From Zygotorulaspora mrakii (Eukaryota > Ascomycota > Saccharomycetes > Saccharomycetales > Saccharomycetaceae): a stretch of 64,000 nucleotides of DNA. The stretch covers positions 744,001 through 808,000 of the forward strand of contig NC_050724.1 of NCBI RefSeq assembly GCF_013402915.1, written 5' to 3'. The notes beneath the pieces were generated by a model. The model was given only the letters and a program-made list of their open reading frames with translations. It was not told where the DNA came from and searched no databases. Position numbers and translations under genes: made by a program. Positions 1 through 9,636 of the stretch are shown one piece after another (position 1 is the stretch's first letter; every line of letters starts with the position of its first letter).

Positions 1-1
1 A

Positions 2-1264
2 AAGACTCAATGGTATAACTTTGCTAAGCTCCATGAAATTGCTAAAGTTATTACTCGTAACTTGAACAAAGTCATTGATCGAAACTACTACCCAGTAATT
101 GAAGCTAAGAACTCCAACATGAGACACAGACCTATTGCTCTTGGTGTTAATGGTTTGGCAGATGTTTTCATGTTGCTGCGTATACCATTCGAGTCACCAG
201 AGGCAAAGGAATTAAACATGCATATTTTTGAAACTATATATCATGCCTCTTTAGAGGCCTCATGTGAGCTAGCTGAAAAGGATGGACCATATCAAAGCTA
301 TCAGGGATCTCCAGTTTCTCAGGGCGTTTTACAGTATGATATGTGGAATACCAAACCAAGTGACCTATGGGATTGGGACACTTTAAAACAACAAATTAAG
401 AAGCACGGTATCAGGAACTCTTTGCTAATGGCACCTATGCCAACTGCTTCAACGTCCCAAATTTTAGGGTACAATGAATGTTTTGAACCATTCACGTCAA
501 ATATGTATTCTCGTCGTGTCTTATCCGGTGAGTTCCAAATTGTCAATCCATATCTGCTACGTGATTTAGTCGATCTAGGTATCTGGGATGAAAGTATGAA
601 ACAGCATATAATTACTGACAACGGTTCAATTCAAAACTTGCCAAATATTCCTCAGGAAATCAAAGATTTGTATAAAACAGTCTGGGAAATCTCACAAAAA
701 CACATTATCGAAATGGCTGCTGACCGTGCTGCATTTATCGATCAGTCCCATTCTTTGAACATCCACATTCGTGCTCCAACAATGGGTAAATTGACGAGTA
801 TGCACTTCTATGGTTGGAAAAAGGGTTTAAAGACAGGTATGTACTATTTGAGAACACAAGCTGCTTCTGCCGCTATTCAGTTTACCATTGACAAATCCGT
901 GGCTGAACTAGCAGGTCAAAATGCTGTTGATATGTCTCAATTACAACGTCCCAAGTACGTGCCGCATAAGGTAAACTTAGAAGATGGAAGTCTAATGCCA
1001 GTTGATGCAACAGTTAAAGAGACCTCACCGACACCTTCAACTAGCTCGTCAATTTCTAATAGCATCGCATCTCTAAAGATTCAAGATAGTCAGCCTGTCA
1101 CTCCTATTGCATCTAAGCCTCAATCTGACGTTTCAGGAGGTAAAACAAACAAGGAATTATCTGAAGGTGGGAAGGGAGAAGCAAATGAATTTGATATATA
1201 TAATTCAAAAGTAATTGCCTGTGCAATTGATAACCCAGAATCCTGTACTATGTGTTCAGGTTGA
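2..1264 (+). CDS. RNR1: Ribonucleotide reductase large (R1) subunit, 3' part only
   Basis: The frame is open from the window edge (first full codon at base 2) to TGA at 1262-1264, about 420 residues, so the 5' part of the gene lies outside. R1 reduces ribonucleoside diphosphates to deoxyribonucleotides with the small subunit in the cytosol. Seen: the catalytic double tyrosine in [10 protein letters not shown] (around base 840), the PMPTAST nucleotide-binding stretch (around base 433), and a C-terminal CTMCSG tail. In the family this tail is the mobile CxxC that re-reduces the active site. Before it lies a low-complexity Ser/Thr/Pro linker, as in yeast R1. S. cerevisiae has two R1 genes, RNR1 and RNR3; a lineage without the genome duplication probably has one, so the symbol means RNR1/RNR3-type. 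It faces the aminotransferase gene tail to tail. Confidence 0.95.
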   Translation, partial: KTQWYNFAKLHEIAKVITRNLNKVIDRNYYPVIEAKNSNMRHRPIALGVNGLADVFMLLRIPFESPEAKELNMHIFETIYHASLEASCELAEKDGPYQSYQGSPVSQGVLQYDMWNTKPSDLWDWDTLKQQIKKHGIRNSLLMAPMPTASTSQILGYNECFEPFTSNMYSRRVLSGEFQIVNPYLLRDLVDLGIWDESMKQHIITDNGSIQNLPNIPQEIKDLYKTVWEISQKHIIEMAADRAAFIDQSHSLNIHIRAPTMGKLTSMHFYGWKKGLKTGMYYLRTQAASAAIQFTIDKSVAELAGQNAVDMSQLQRPKYVPHKVNLEDGSLMPVDATVKETSPTPSTSSSISNSIASLKIQDSQPVTPIASKPQSDVSGGKTNKELSEGGKGEANEFDIYNSKVIACAIDNPESCTMCSG

Positions 1265-1626
1265 GCTGCGTGCTTAACATTTTTATATCATTGGAGGGAT
1301 TGTTTGTTTTTGGTGTAGTAATATAATTAATTTTTATAAAAATCTGATTTTTTAATGTGGACGCTAGTGAATGATAATTCAAATTAGCGAAAGAATCACA
1401 ACGTTTGAATGGTGGACAGTCGGGACTGACAACGAAATGTAAAGCTTTGGGAACATAATATATCACGATTCTACTTTGATTACACATCCTCCAACCACCA
1501 CAGTATGGGCTTGTATTGCCTTCCAAACTGTTCTATGAGAGGGCGTTATATAAAGTACAAATAGATGATTTTTAATATGCATTTGAAAAGAGAACTTAAA
1601 ACCGCGTTTCGATATAAACATAACCG
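1265..1626. other. Convergent 3' intergenic region
   Basis: This 362-bp stretch lies between two converging stop codons. It has AT-rich 3'-end-like runs just after the R1 stop (around 1310-1350). No RNA gene, repeat or credible coding frame was recognised. Confidence 0.6.
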
Positions 1627-3126
1627 TCAATCAAGAGCATAAAACTCCCTTTTCAAAACACGGCCCAATCTTTTGATGCCTTCACGCGTTTCTTCGATAG
1701 ACACAGCAGCATAGGTACCTCTAAAGAAAATTTTGTGAGGTTCTGATTTACAATCAACGGCATACTGAAAAGAGAAATCTGTTTTTTCACCAACTTCAAA
1801 AAACTGGCTGGGGAATACTAGAGTACCTTCAGCAATGAACTCCTGGTAAAGGTATTGCTCGACGTCATTACATTTCGAATGAAATTTCCTCCGAAAGTCC
1901 GGATGTGCAGAGGCATCGATGATAATAGAAAAAAACATTCCTGCAGCTGGCGGAATGATTTCAACCCATGATTCATTGGGCAAATATTCTCTACACGCAT
2001 CTAGCGCACCATCTCGCTTTTTGGTATATTCACGTCGCAAACCGATTAGCCAATCTAAATAGCCATGTTGTCCCCAACGATTCAATGTTCCTGCGACAAT
2101 AGAGAGACTGATTCCACTTGGACTTAACACAGTGATTTCGCTTAGGCGCTCCATATTTTCCAGTATTCCCTTGGAACCCACGATCCATCCAAGTCTGATA
2201 CCCGGTCCTAGAGTCTTGGAACAGGACTCTAAGCGAATAACTCGTCCGTCAGTGTCAAAAGATAAGAACGATCTGGCCAACGAACTAATAAAGTCGTTCC
2301 GAGAGCCAAAAGATCTGTCACTTCTTTCGGAGGGCTTTTCCACATAAGGATCCATTTGAAAAAAGTAATAGGGATCATCTTCAACAATCAAGAAATCATA
2401 CGCCTGGGCTATTTCGTAAATTTCTTTCTTCCTTTTTTCTGGAAGTGAGACACCGGTAGGATTTTGACCCATGGGAATCGTATATAGCAGTTTTGGCATC
2501 GCTTTCTTGGGGTTCCAATTCTCCAAGATAGCTTTCAATTTGGTGGGAACCAACCCGTATTCATCCATTGGCACAGGAATAATATTGAGCCCCTGTCCCT
2601 CTGCATTACACAATGGAGGAGAATACGAGTACTTTTCCGCCAGAATGCTGTCACCCCTGTTACAGAAAACTCTCAAGGTCAAATCCCACGCTGCTGTATT
2701 ACCAATTGTTAGCAGAATATCCCAGTCGGCATATTTGATATCATGAATCATTTCTGTGTGCTTTTGTACAAAATTCAAGATTTCAGGTGGCCCTTCCCCA
2801 AAACCGTACTGTAGAGCTCGAGCCAGTACGATATCCTGTGTATCTCCAGCAGGTGTTGCTTCATCTTTTGGAATCATAATGGTGCACGTATCTGCTTCAC
2901 GTCCGGAAGGAACCGCTCCAACGCCATCCAAAAAGGGCGGACGTGGACATACGGAGTGGATGTGTTTCCATGGGAAATACTGACTCATTGGCAATCCACT
3001 CCCTAAAAATACGATCTTGGGGTCATAAAATAAAGGCATAAAAACTTCCAATGGAGATGGCTTGAGAGTCTTAGTTTGGATTGAGTAAAGATGAGAGAAG
3101 TCCTTTGACATCTGTAAGACAGTCAT
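1627..3126 (-). CDS. ARO8: Aromatic aminotransferase I type (ARO8-like)
   Basis: A 499-residue fold-type I PLP aminotransferase. In yeast Aro8 transfers the amino group in Phe/Tyr/Trp synthesis and breakdown and also acts on 2-aminoadipate. Seen: MSKDFSHLYS near the N-terminus as in Aro8, IPMGQNPTG (around 217-225), the IVEDDPYYF substrate/PLP segment (247-255), the PLP-lysine motif SCSKTLGPGIRLGW with Lys304, and the C-terminal arginine motif FFRGTYAAVS. Length matches S. cerevisiae Aro8 (500). The ATG at 3124-3126 aligns with the Aro8 start. Its neighbours (R1 gene, then tRNA and Ty) are not those of ARO8 in S. cerevisiae (MCM6/KEX1), so it could be an additional ARO8 paralogue rather than the direct orthologue. 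Confidence 0.85.
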   Translation of the reverse strand: MTVLQMSKDFSHLYSIQTKTLKPSPLEVFMPLFYDPKIVFLGSGLPMSQYFPWKHIHSVCPRPPFLDGVGAVPSGREADTCTIMIPKDEATPAGDTQDIVLARALQYGFGEGPPEILNFVQKHTEMIHDIKYADWDILLTIGNTAAWDLTLRVFCNRGDSILAEKYSYSPPLCNAEGQGLNIIPVPMDEYGLVPTKLKAILENWNPKKAMPKLLYTIPMGQNPTGVSLPEKRKKEIYEIAQAYDFLIVEDDPYYFFQMDPYVEKPSERSDRSFGSRNDFISSLARSFLSFDTDGRVIRLESCSKTLGPGIRLGWIVGSKGILENMERLSEITVLSPSGISLSIVAGTLNRWGQHGYLDWLIGLRREYTKKRDGALDACREYLPNESWVEIIPPAAGMFFSIIIDASAHPDFRRKFHSKCNDVEQYLYQEFIAEGTLVFPSQFFEVGEKTDFSFQYAVDCKSEPHKIFFRGTYAAVSIEETREGIKRLGRVLKREFYALD

Positions 3127-4192
3127 TTTCTTTATCTTGCCAGATAGACGTGCAAACTAGAGTTTCTATGATAAGAGCTGCAACCGTTTTTGAATATAAT
3201 ACGGTAGAACCTCAGATGTACTTTATTTTGAATCCATCTTCAACATCGTAGTTGGTAGATTTCCCTTTGTTTTATACAGCTTTGAATGAAATCTGATCTC
3301 TAAAGGAAAAATGTATGTCACGCATATTATTCTGCGTGTAAAATCGTTCACACAGCGATTCTGGTTGTCAATAAGCTCTTCATCAGCCAAAAGTATGCTA
3401 CGACTTACCAAAATCTCAACTCGAGTTGAATCTTCTTCTAAAGGTAGCCGTTGACGACAGATTCGTGATGACTTCTACTCATTATAACACTTGAGGCACA
3501 TAACACAAAGATCTGGAATCTGTAAGAAATCATCGCTACACAACGTATGAATTCCGCACATACCAATTAGGAATACCGGGGCCCTTGAAAGTTCTTTTCA
3601 GTGTTATCTGATAAGCGATGTTTTTCTTTTTTCAGGAAGCATCACGTTTGATCAGACAATATACAAACAAAGACAGGAACTCGATGAGTGAAGGGCAAAG
3701 TCAGATAACCAAATAGAGAGATTTGGCTGCTGAGCAACTGCCGCGTATAATGATGATTAGAATACTTTGTTTCTTGCCACAAAATATCGCACTAAAATAC
3801 CTTTAGCTGTTACTAGAAAAACTTGCCCGTTTAGCCCGCTTTATATGTTCTGAAGGATATATGCCGTCGTTGCTTATCTTTGAATGCTCGATCAGCCTAT
3901 CACAACATTTCCAATGCCATTTCGGATAGATACGTTGTAAATAATAAAGGGTTTTGCCCGTTGTAGACATCCTCTTGATTTCAGAGGTTTTCTAAAGGAC
4001 GGAATTTTTGACACTATTAGAGGTTACACCCTGCATAAACAGGTAAAAGCCAGATATAAGAGATGAGTGAGTCTTGAATTATGACAGCTCAGATGAGCAC
4101 TTTGTTAATGTAGGAGCACCGTTGGTTTCTGCCCGTTTCTGCCCGTTTCTTCGTCCAAGCCTGCCACCATTGGCCTACTACTACCCGTGCCA
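3127..4192. other. Intergenic region upstream of the ARO8-type gene
   Basis: About 1.07 kb with no gene I can support. Short frames here lack good starts and similarity. The proximal part must hold the ARO8-type promoter (minus strand). I saw no convincing Gcn4 (TGACTCA) site in it. The distal end merges into a decayed LTR. Confidence 0.5.
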
Positions 4193-4771
4193 TTACTTGA
4201 AACGCAGTTTTTTCTATTGCGGTTCATACCTGAAGTCGTTTACACTAGCTTGGTGTAAAACTGATTTTTCAAAAGTGTCGTGTTATAAACATGATATTTG
4301 GCAACAGAGATACAGAGCCCTTGGTTTCCTATATCATGGAATGAAATAAAAGCTAAATGGATTGCGACTGAGTAACTGAAAAGATGTCAGGATTCATACC
4401 GGACATTCTTAACTTATGGAACACAACCAGGATAATGCGTTAGATCTTTTCAGCCCTAGCTGTTCACCGTTTGTGTTGTCACGATGCTATTTTTTCGGGC
4501 CTCCAGAATCTATGGCACGGCTCGTTATCTCTTAGTCATGCTGTACATCCTCCGTGGTCAGATTCCCGAATTGTAAGCGTTACGCGAAAGAACATCAGAC
4601 GAAAACTCTCTGGAGTTGGGTGAAATTCTGTTGGGGCTTCATGTGAATTAATTTCTCTTGGAATGTCAGTGTGAAAGTTTCATCTTTAATTTTCTCGGGC
4701 TGTCTATTCAATCACTCTTGTTAATATCATAATATCAATTTTGATTTATATAAACAAATTATATTTCAACA
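4193..4771 (-). repeat. Decayed solo LTR of the Ty1-like family
   Basis: It aligns with gaps along most of the intact LTRs at 5103 and 10893. Examples are GGTTTCCTATATCATGGAAT near 4323 against the intact GGTTTTCTATATCATGAATT, and the stretches near 4548 and 4630 against the CTCCTTCGTAGTCAGACTCC and ATTCTGTTAGGGTTTCATCT parts. It ends in the same ATATTTCAACA (4761-4771). The left limit is uncertain and no target duplication was found. It lies 129 bp upstream of tRNA-Asp, a normal position for Ty1-type insertion, and is clearly much older than the intact element next door. The TTTCAACA unit is repeated just beyond the end (4783-4799). Confidence 0.65.
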
Positions 4772-4900
4772 GATTCCAACAATTTCAACAATTTCAACAC
4801 AACGGTTTTGCTCTCTGCGAAACATTCGAGTAGGGCATAGCTTCTTACAAAAGGAATAACAACTAAGGCGTTCGAAAAGAAATTCTCATCAATTCACTAA

Positions 4901-4972
4901 TCCGCGATAGTTTAATGGTTAGAATGGGCGCTTGTCGCGTGCCAGATCGGGGTTCAATTCCCCGTCGCGGAG
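4901..4972 (+). tRNA. tRNA-Asp (anticodon GTC)
   Basis: A 72-base tRNA almost identical to S. cerevisiae tRNA-Asp. The 7-bp acceptor stem is perfect (TCCGCGA with TCGCGGA, discriminator G). It has an A box (TAGTTTAATGG), anticodon GTC in CTTGTCGCG, and a B box / T-arm GGTTCAATTCC. No intron. It sits between a decayed LTR and the intact Ty element. Confidence 0.98.
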
Positions 4973-4973
4973 A

Positions 4974-4979
4974 TTTTTT
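4974..4979 (+). terminator. RNA polymerase III terminator of tRNA-Asp
   Basis: A run of six T residues one base after the end of the mature tRNA, as expected for Pol III termination. Confidence 0.85.
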
Positions 4980-5102
4980 GCTTCTCAGGGAAGCAATTAT
5001 TATGTTTGATATTCCAAGTCTTTTTTTTAATATGCCAATTATCTAAAAACTAATTATTCAATACGCTACTATTGATTTGCAATACCGCTTGCTATACATT
5101 TT

Positions 5103-5597
5103 TATTTATAAAGAATGTTTTCTTCGGCGTTGTCGATAGTAACTTGGTTTGACATTGATGATGATACTATGATATTCAATTATAGAGATATATAATTCCT
5201 TGGTTTTCTATATCATGAATTGAGATAAGACTAATTGAACTTGGATTAACATCTGGAAAATACGTCAGTATTTATACCTAATACTTCGCACCTATTGAAC
5301 CATAAGAGAGGACGACGAGTGAAGAATTTTCATCGTCATCACACCATTTCTAGTCCCATAGAACCCACAGTACAACTGTTATTTCATGTTCCATGCCATA
5401 GACTCCTTCGTAGTCAGACTCCTGAGTTGTAAACGTCTCGTGATAGATTATCATCCGATATCTTTCCATTATCGATTGACATTCTGTTAGGGTTTCATCT
5501 GACTTCGTTTATTTTGTTTTACAGACCAATTGTCTCTTTCTGATTCTTATAAGTCATCTCTTTAATATATCTTACAATCTCGATTTATATTTCAACA
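5103..5597 (-). repeat. 3' LTR of the Ty1-like element
   Basis: 495 bp. On the element strand it begins TGTTGAAATATA and ends TTTATAAATA. The target copy ATTTT (5098-5102) lies immediately outside and the polypurine tract immediately inside. It appears identical to the 5' LTR. The terminal dinucleotides are TG...TA rather than the usual TG...CA. Confidence 0.95.
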
Positions 5598-5605
5598 TAC
5601 CACCC
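5598..5605 (-). other. Polypurine tract
   Basis: GGGTGGTA on the element strand, directly abutting the 3' LTR. This is the same octamer that primes plus-strand DNA synthesis in Ty1. Confidence 0.92.
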
Positions 5606-5619
5606 ATGGTTCAATAATG

Positions 5620-8600
5620 CTATTTCACCCATGAATGAGTAAGCTTCTTGAATATGGCTATTGATGTAGGCTTGGTCAATATGTCCGCATAGTTATCTTC
5701 TGTCTTTATGTATTCGAACTTCAGATCGTTGCGTCTAGCTTCATCTCTTAACCTGAAAGCTCGTGTCCCGAAGAAACGATTTCTGAACGCTCTTGAATCT
5801 TCACTTTGGTCCTCTACTATTGATATAGTAGGTTTTGAGTCAGTTAGTATCTTCGATCTAAGTGATGATGATGGATCAATTTGTTTTACTAGGCATGCTA
5901 ATCCTTGTAACATTGGGACTGATTCGCTTACCGCATATATTTCCGCTTCGGTAGATGATATGACACGCAGTTTTTCGCTAGATGATCTCCCACCGATGAC
6001 TTTTCCATTTAGGCAGTAGTAATGGCCCAATTGTGATCGGAATCCTTCTTCATTCGCAAACGATGCGTCAGTGATAGCGGTAATCCTATTTGTCTTGGTG
6101 TGCTTGTTGGCATGCCAAATCAGCTTTTTGTGTTTTGACTGCCACACGAAGTTCAACAGCTGTTTGGTGAGTTTCTCCACTTGCTCTGAGGGGTATAGTG
6201 TATGCTGAGCTAGGATGTTCACGTAATATAGAATATCGAATCTATATTTGTATCCCACATATGATAGCAATCCTATAGCCTTCTGCATTTGCTTAACCTT
6301 TTCTTTGTAGTCGTCTTCTTCAACGACCAGATTATCTTTGTGGATGTGTTCACCTGGTGTGCCTGGCACAAGAAACTTCTTGTTATCCTTTTCGATATCA
6401 AAACCTAAATGTGGAAGCTTTTCGGTTAAGGAGTTTTCCATTCCTATTGTCATTTTCTTTCCGAACGTATATTCTATTTCCAGTCCTAGAATATCGTATG
6501 TGGCCATGTTGTTTTCGTCTAATTTCCCATCGTGGATCACTTTGGTCTCGAACTTTTTCTTTAGAGTTTTGACTAGTTTGTTTGCTGCCTTGATATCTTT
6601 GGACAGGACGATCATGTCGTCTACAAAGAGGCATACAAAACATTCATTTTCATCTTTGAACACGCATGGCCAACCGGTTAATTCTGTCATGTTGCAAGAG
6701 TTGGTTAAGTAACTGCCAATCATCTTGTACCAGTTCGCTCCGCTCTGCTTAAGTCCATATAGTGACTTGTTCAACTTGAATGCTTTTCCTTTGAGCTTCA
6801 TGTGTGGAGGTGCTCTGATGTACAGATCTTCTTCCAATTCAGCGTATAGGTACGCTGAGGATATGTCTAATTGGGTGATAAACATTTTCTTGTCTAGTGC
6901 TATGTTGAGACTGGTCATCAGTGCGTAATGATGTACCGTGTTTGCTTTGAGGTCTTCTTTGTAAGTTCCAGCCTTCTGCTGGTCACCTCTTGCAACGAAT
7001 CTGCATTTCTTCCTTCCATCTCTCTTAGTGTTGAAAATAAACATGGAGTTTATTATTTGTTGTCTAGGGATCGTCTTTTCATTTATAGGTTTGTTAGGAT
7101 CCCAGGTCTTCATTTTGATCAATTGGTCATATTCCTTCATGTAGGCTTCGTTGTATCCTTTTGCATCATTTTTATCATCATTATTGACAATTGCCTCATA
7201 GTAACTTAAGGAGGGTTTAACATGAGGAGTTGGATTCGAGTGTACTGCGTTGACATAAAGTATATGACGCTTTGGTCTCTTGCGTTGAGTCCTATCTTCA
7301 ATTTCACCTAGAGCTAAACTACTTTTTCTTTTTGTACTTGGTGGCTTTACCCTCGGGATGTCGCCATTACGGTACTGAAAAATTCTATTCTTTCTTTCTT
7401 CTAAACTTTTAGCATTAACTTCTGGAGACTGATCGTTACCACCCACATTGGAGATAGACTCAGGTGTTTCGCTATCGGGAGTTGCTACAGTAGTACTCTC
7501 TGGTACGGGGGAGTCTTCCTCGCTGGGAAGTGGATCGAGTTCTGCTGTGGAGGTCGATGATGTGGTGCGCTCGTCTTCCGTAGTAGGAGCAACATCATTG
7601 TAAGCAGATGCCTGTATTCCGACCGTGGATGCAATTGCACTGCTTGGGTCAATATCATTATTGATGGTTCTTCTTGAGACGGTATCGGGAATTGGATCCG
7701 GTGTCTTAGTGTTGTCAATGATGGCGGACGATGGGTGATCGTTTGCTGGATCATTTATGGGGTTTGACGTTGGTTCATTCTGCGTGGGCTGATCGTCACT
7801 TTCTGTATTATCATAGGTGACAGCATGGTTTGCGCTTTGAAGATTGATTCGGGGATCTTCATTGATCATGTTTGAACCATGTTCCTCGATATTATCAGCG
7901 ATCTCGTCACTGGTATGTTCAGGAGGATCATCATTGGTATGTTCCGGTGGATCATCATGGATGTCTGGTCCTAGAACATCATTGTTGCCCTCGGGGATAT
8001 ACTCTGGTATGACTTCAGTTGTATCTGTGGTTCCAGTTTGGATGGGGTCATTACCACCCGACGAGGTAGATAGGTTATCGGCTGTTGGGGTTGGTGATAC
8101 AGGCCTTTGATGAATGGTACCACCCGAATGGATTGACACATCCATTTCCATACCACCCGAATGGGTGGACATATTATTATCGAATTCACCGTCCTGTCTG
8201 GCTTCGAGTTGATCAAGTAGGGGAGCAATGACTGCGTCGGCGTCATCTGTCCTGTCATGAGGATCACCCCGAATTATCAGGTAGTTCGTAGTGTCAGTGA
8301 CGGTATGTTTCGATGGGATGTATATTAGATAGCCATGGGATTCCGCGGATGGTGTGAGTGCGAATCCCACTATACCCCGTGGTCTAAGTTTGTTCTTTGG
8401 CGGATTATTTACCATGACACGTTGTCCAAATGGTAAAATAGTGCTGACATCTAGTCCTGTCAGGCCTGCTTTGGCCCTGGAGGAAGTGCCAACACTGGAC
8501 GTTATTAATGAGTTCCTCATTAGCGTCGAGAACTGCACTGCATAGAACCAAAGATGTAATGGTAGATTGCTACTGCGAAGCAGTGTCCGGCAATCATCGA

Positions 8601-9636
8601 GCAGTGTATAATTAAGGCGTTCAGCTACTCCGTTTGCTTTTGAGTCACCTACGGAAGTGTAGCACGGGATTATTCCGTACTCCTTGAAGAAGTTACGAAT
8701 TGTCTTATTAGTATATTCGGATCCTCTGTCCATTTGGAAGCTGCGTACCTTTGTGTTGAACTGGGTTTTAACCATATTTACCAGTTCGCGAAACTTTGAG
8801 GTAACCGTTTCAGCTTCTTTATTCCACAAGCCAAAAACCCATCTAAATCTCGTGGCTTCATCTGTGAATGCCATGAAGTATGATGGTGACGATGTGGGCA
8901 TGTGAGGTACAGGTCCAAAAATATCGGTATGCAAGAACTCGAAGGGTTGATAGGATTTTTGGTATGTCAATCTGGAACCCACCAAGTGTTTGTGCTTTTT
9001 GCTTTTTCCGCTCACACAATCCTCACACTGGAAGTTAGAGTATCCGGACCAATCTATGTCATCCATGGATAAATTTGTCAGCATCCCTTGCTTAATGGAA
9101 TCTCTTAAAGTTTTAATGTTGACATGACCTAGGAGCCGATGTATAAATTCCATAGGGAACAATGGTTGTTTTTGAACGTTCATGACGTTCAACTTTTTGT
9201 GTGGTTTATGGATATATTTTGCCGGTATCCAATAGTAAGGTCCGATCTTTTTGATCCGTGCTACCATTTTCCCTTTATTATTGGTTACTTGGGAATTGTT
9301 GAAGTCGACGGTGATTCCGTTTTTTTGGAGCTCATGGAGACTCAATATGTCGACATGTGGCACTGTAGATGCCACTGCCTCCGTGTGAATAATGGAGGTA
9401 CCCGGGAAGCTTAGCTGTAGGTCACCACTGACACTTATGGGGATCTCACGATCTTGCGCGTCAGCTATGCCTATATTGGGGTGTTTATTAATGTTGTGAA
9501 GGAGGCCTGGGTCGCGAATTACTGATATGGCGGCCCCAGAGTCAATCAGTAGATGTTGGTTATCTTCAACTAGTTCACCAGTTTGTGGTGTCTTCGTCAT
9601 ACTCGGACGTTTCTTCTTCGAATTCTGGAGAATGCC
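5620..9636 (-). CDS. Ty1-like Pol polyprotein (protease, integrase, reverse transcriptase, RNase H)
   Basis: About 1,338 residues counted from the GGC codon used after the +1 frameshift. It has no AUG of its own in the expected mode and is made as a Gag-Pol fusion. Seen in order: protease active site LLIDSGAA (Asp32); integrase zinc finger with HRLLGHVN and CEDCVSGKSKKHK; catalytic DDE region with HTDIFGP, MDRGSEYTN and GVAERLN; a long disordered linker with short repeats (DDPPEHT twice, SGG units); reverse transcriptase with TQLDISSAYLYA, SLYGLKQSGANWY and CLFVDDM (the FVDD form also found in Ty1); RNase H with ITDASFAN, SSTEAEIYAVSES and LTDSKPTIS; ending near DILTKPT. All motifs are present and the frame is unbroken, so the protein could be functional. 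Related to Ty1/Ty2 rather than Ty4 or Ty5. Confidence 0.96.
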   Translation of the reverse strand, partial: GILQNSKKKRPSMTKTPQTGELVEDNQHLLIDSGAAISVIRDPGLLHNINKHPNIGIADAQDREIPISVSGDLQLSFPGTSIIHTEAVASTVPHVDILSLHELQKNGITVDFNNSQVTNNKGKMVARIKKIGPYYWIPAKYIHKPHKKLNVMNVQKQPLFPMEFIHRLLGHVNIKTLRDSIKQGMLTNLSMDDIDWSGYSNFQCEDCVSGKSKKHKHLVGSRLTYQKSYQPFEFLHTDIFGPVPHMPTSSPSYFMAFTDEATRFRWVFGLWNKEAETVTSKFRELVNMVKTQFNTKVRSFQMDRGSEYTNKTIRNFFKEYGIIPCYTSVGDSKANGVAERLNYTLLDDCRTLLRSSNLPLHLWFYAVQFSTLMRNSLITSSVGTSSRAKAGLTGLDVSTILPFGQRVMVNNPPKNKLRPRGIVGFALTPSAESHGYLIYIPSKHTVTDTTNYLIIRGDPHDRTDDADAVIAPLLDQLEARQDGEFDNNMSTHSGGMEMDVSIHSGGTIHQRPVSPTPTADNLSTSSGGNDPIQTGTTDTTEVIPEYIPEGNNDVLGPDIHDDPPEHTNDDPPEHTSDEIADNIEEHGSNMINEDPRINLQSANHAVTYDNTESDDQPTQNEPTSNPINDPANDHPSSAIIDNTKTPDPIPDTVSRRTINNDIDPSSAIASTVGIQASAYNDVAPTTEDERTTSSTSTAELDPLPSEEDSPVPESTTVATPDSETPESISNVGGNDQSPEVNAKSLEERKNRIFQYRNGDIPRVKPPSTKRKSSLALGEIEDRTQRKRPKRHILYVNAVHSNPTPHVKPSLSYYEAIVNNDDKNDAKGYNEAYMKEYDQLIKMKTWDPNKPINEKTIPRQQIINSMFIFNTKRDGRKKCRFVARGDQQKAGTYKEDLKANTVHHYALMTSLNIALDKKMFITQLDISSAYLYAELEEDLYIRAPPHMKLKGKAFKLNKSLYGLKQSGANWYKMIGSYLTNSCNMTELTGWPCVFKDENECFVCLFVDDMIVLSKDIKAANKLVKTLKKKFETKVIHDGKLDENNMATYDILGLEIEYTFGKKMTIGMENSLTEKLPHLGFDIEKDNKKFLVPGTPGEHIHKDNLVVEEDDYKEKVKQMQKAIGLLSYVGYKYRFDILYYVNILAQHTLYPSEQVEKLTKQLLNFVWQSKHKKLIWHANKHTKTNRITAITDASFANEEGFRSQLGHYYCLNGKVIGGRSSSEKLRVISSTEAEIYAVSESVPMLQGLACLVKQIDPSSSLRSKILTDSKPTISIVEDQSEDSRAFRNRFFGTRAFRLRDEARRNDLKFEYIKTEDNYADILTKPTSIAIFKKLTHSWVK
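7914..7960 (-). repeat. 24-bp tandem repeat in the pol linker
   Basis: Two near-identical copies encode the repeated DDPPEHT motif in the disordered stretch after integrase. It is probably replication slippage in a region under weak constraint. Confidence 0.6.

Noticed and set aside
62..64. Start codon of the R1 gene at base 62
   Set aside because: It is a TTG; the reading frame is open and homologous upstream to the window edge, so the gene is simply truncated.
4074..4349. 91-codon plus-strand frame before tRNA-Asp
   Set aside because: It runs into sequence that aligns with the LTR family, in antisense, and shows no protein pattern.
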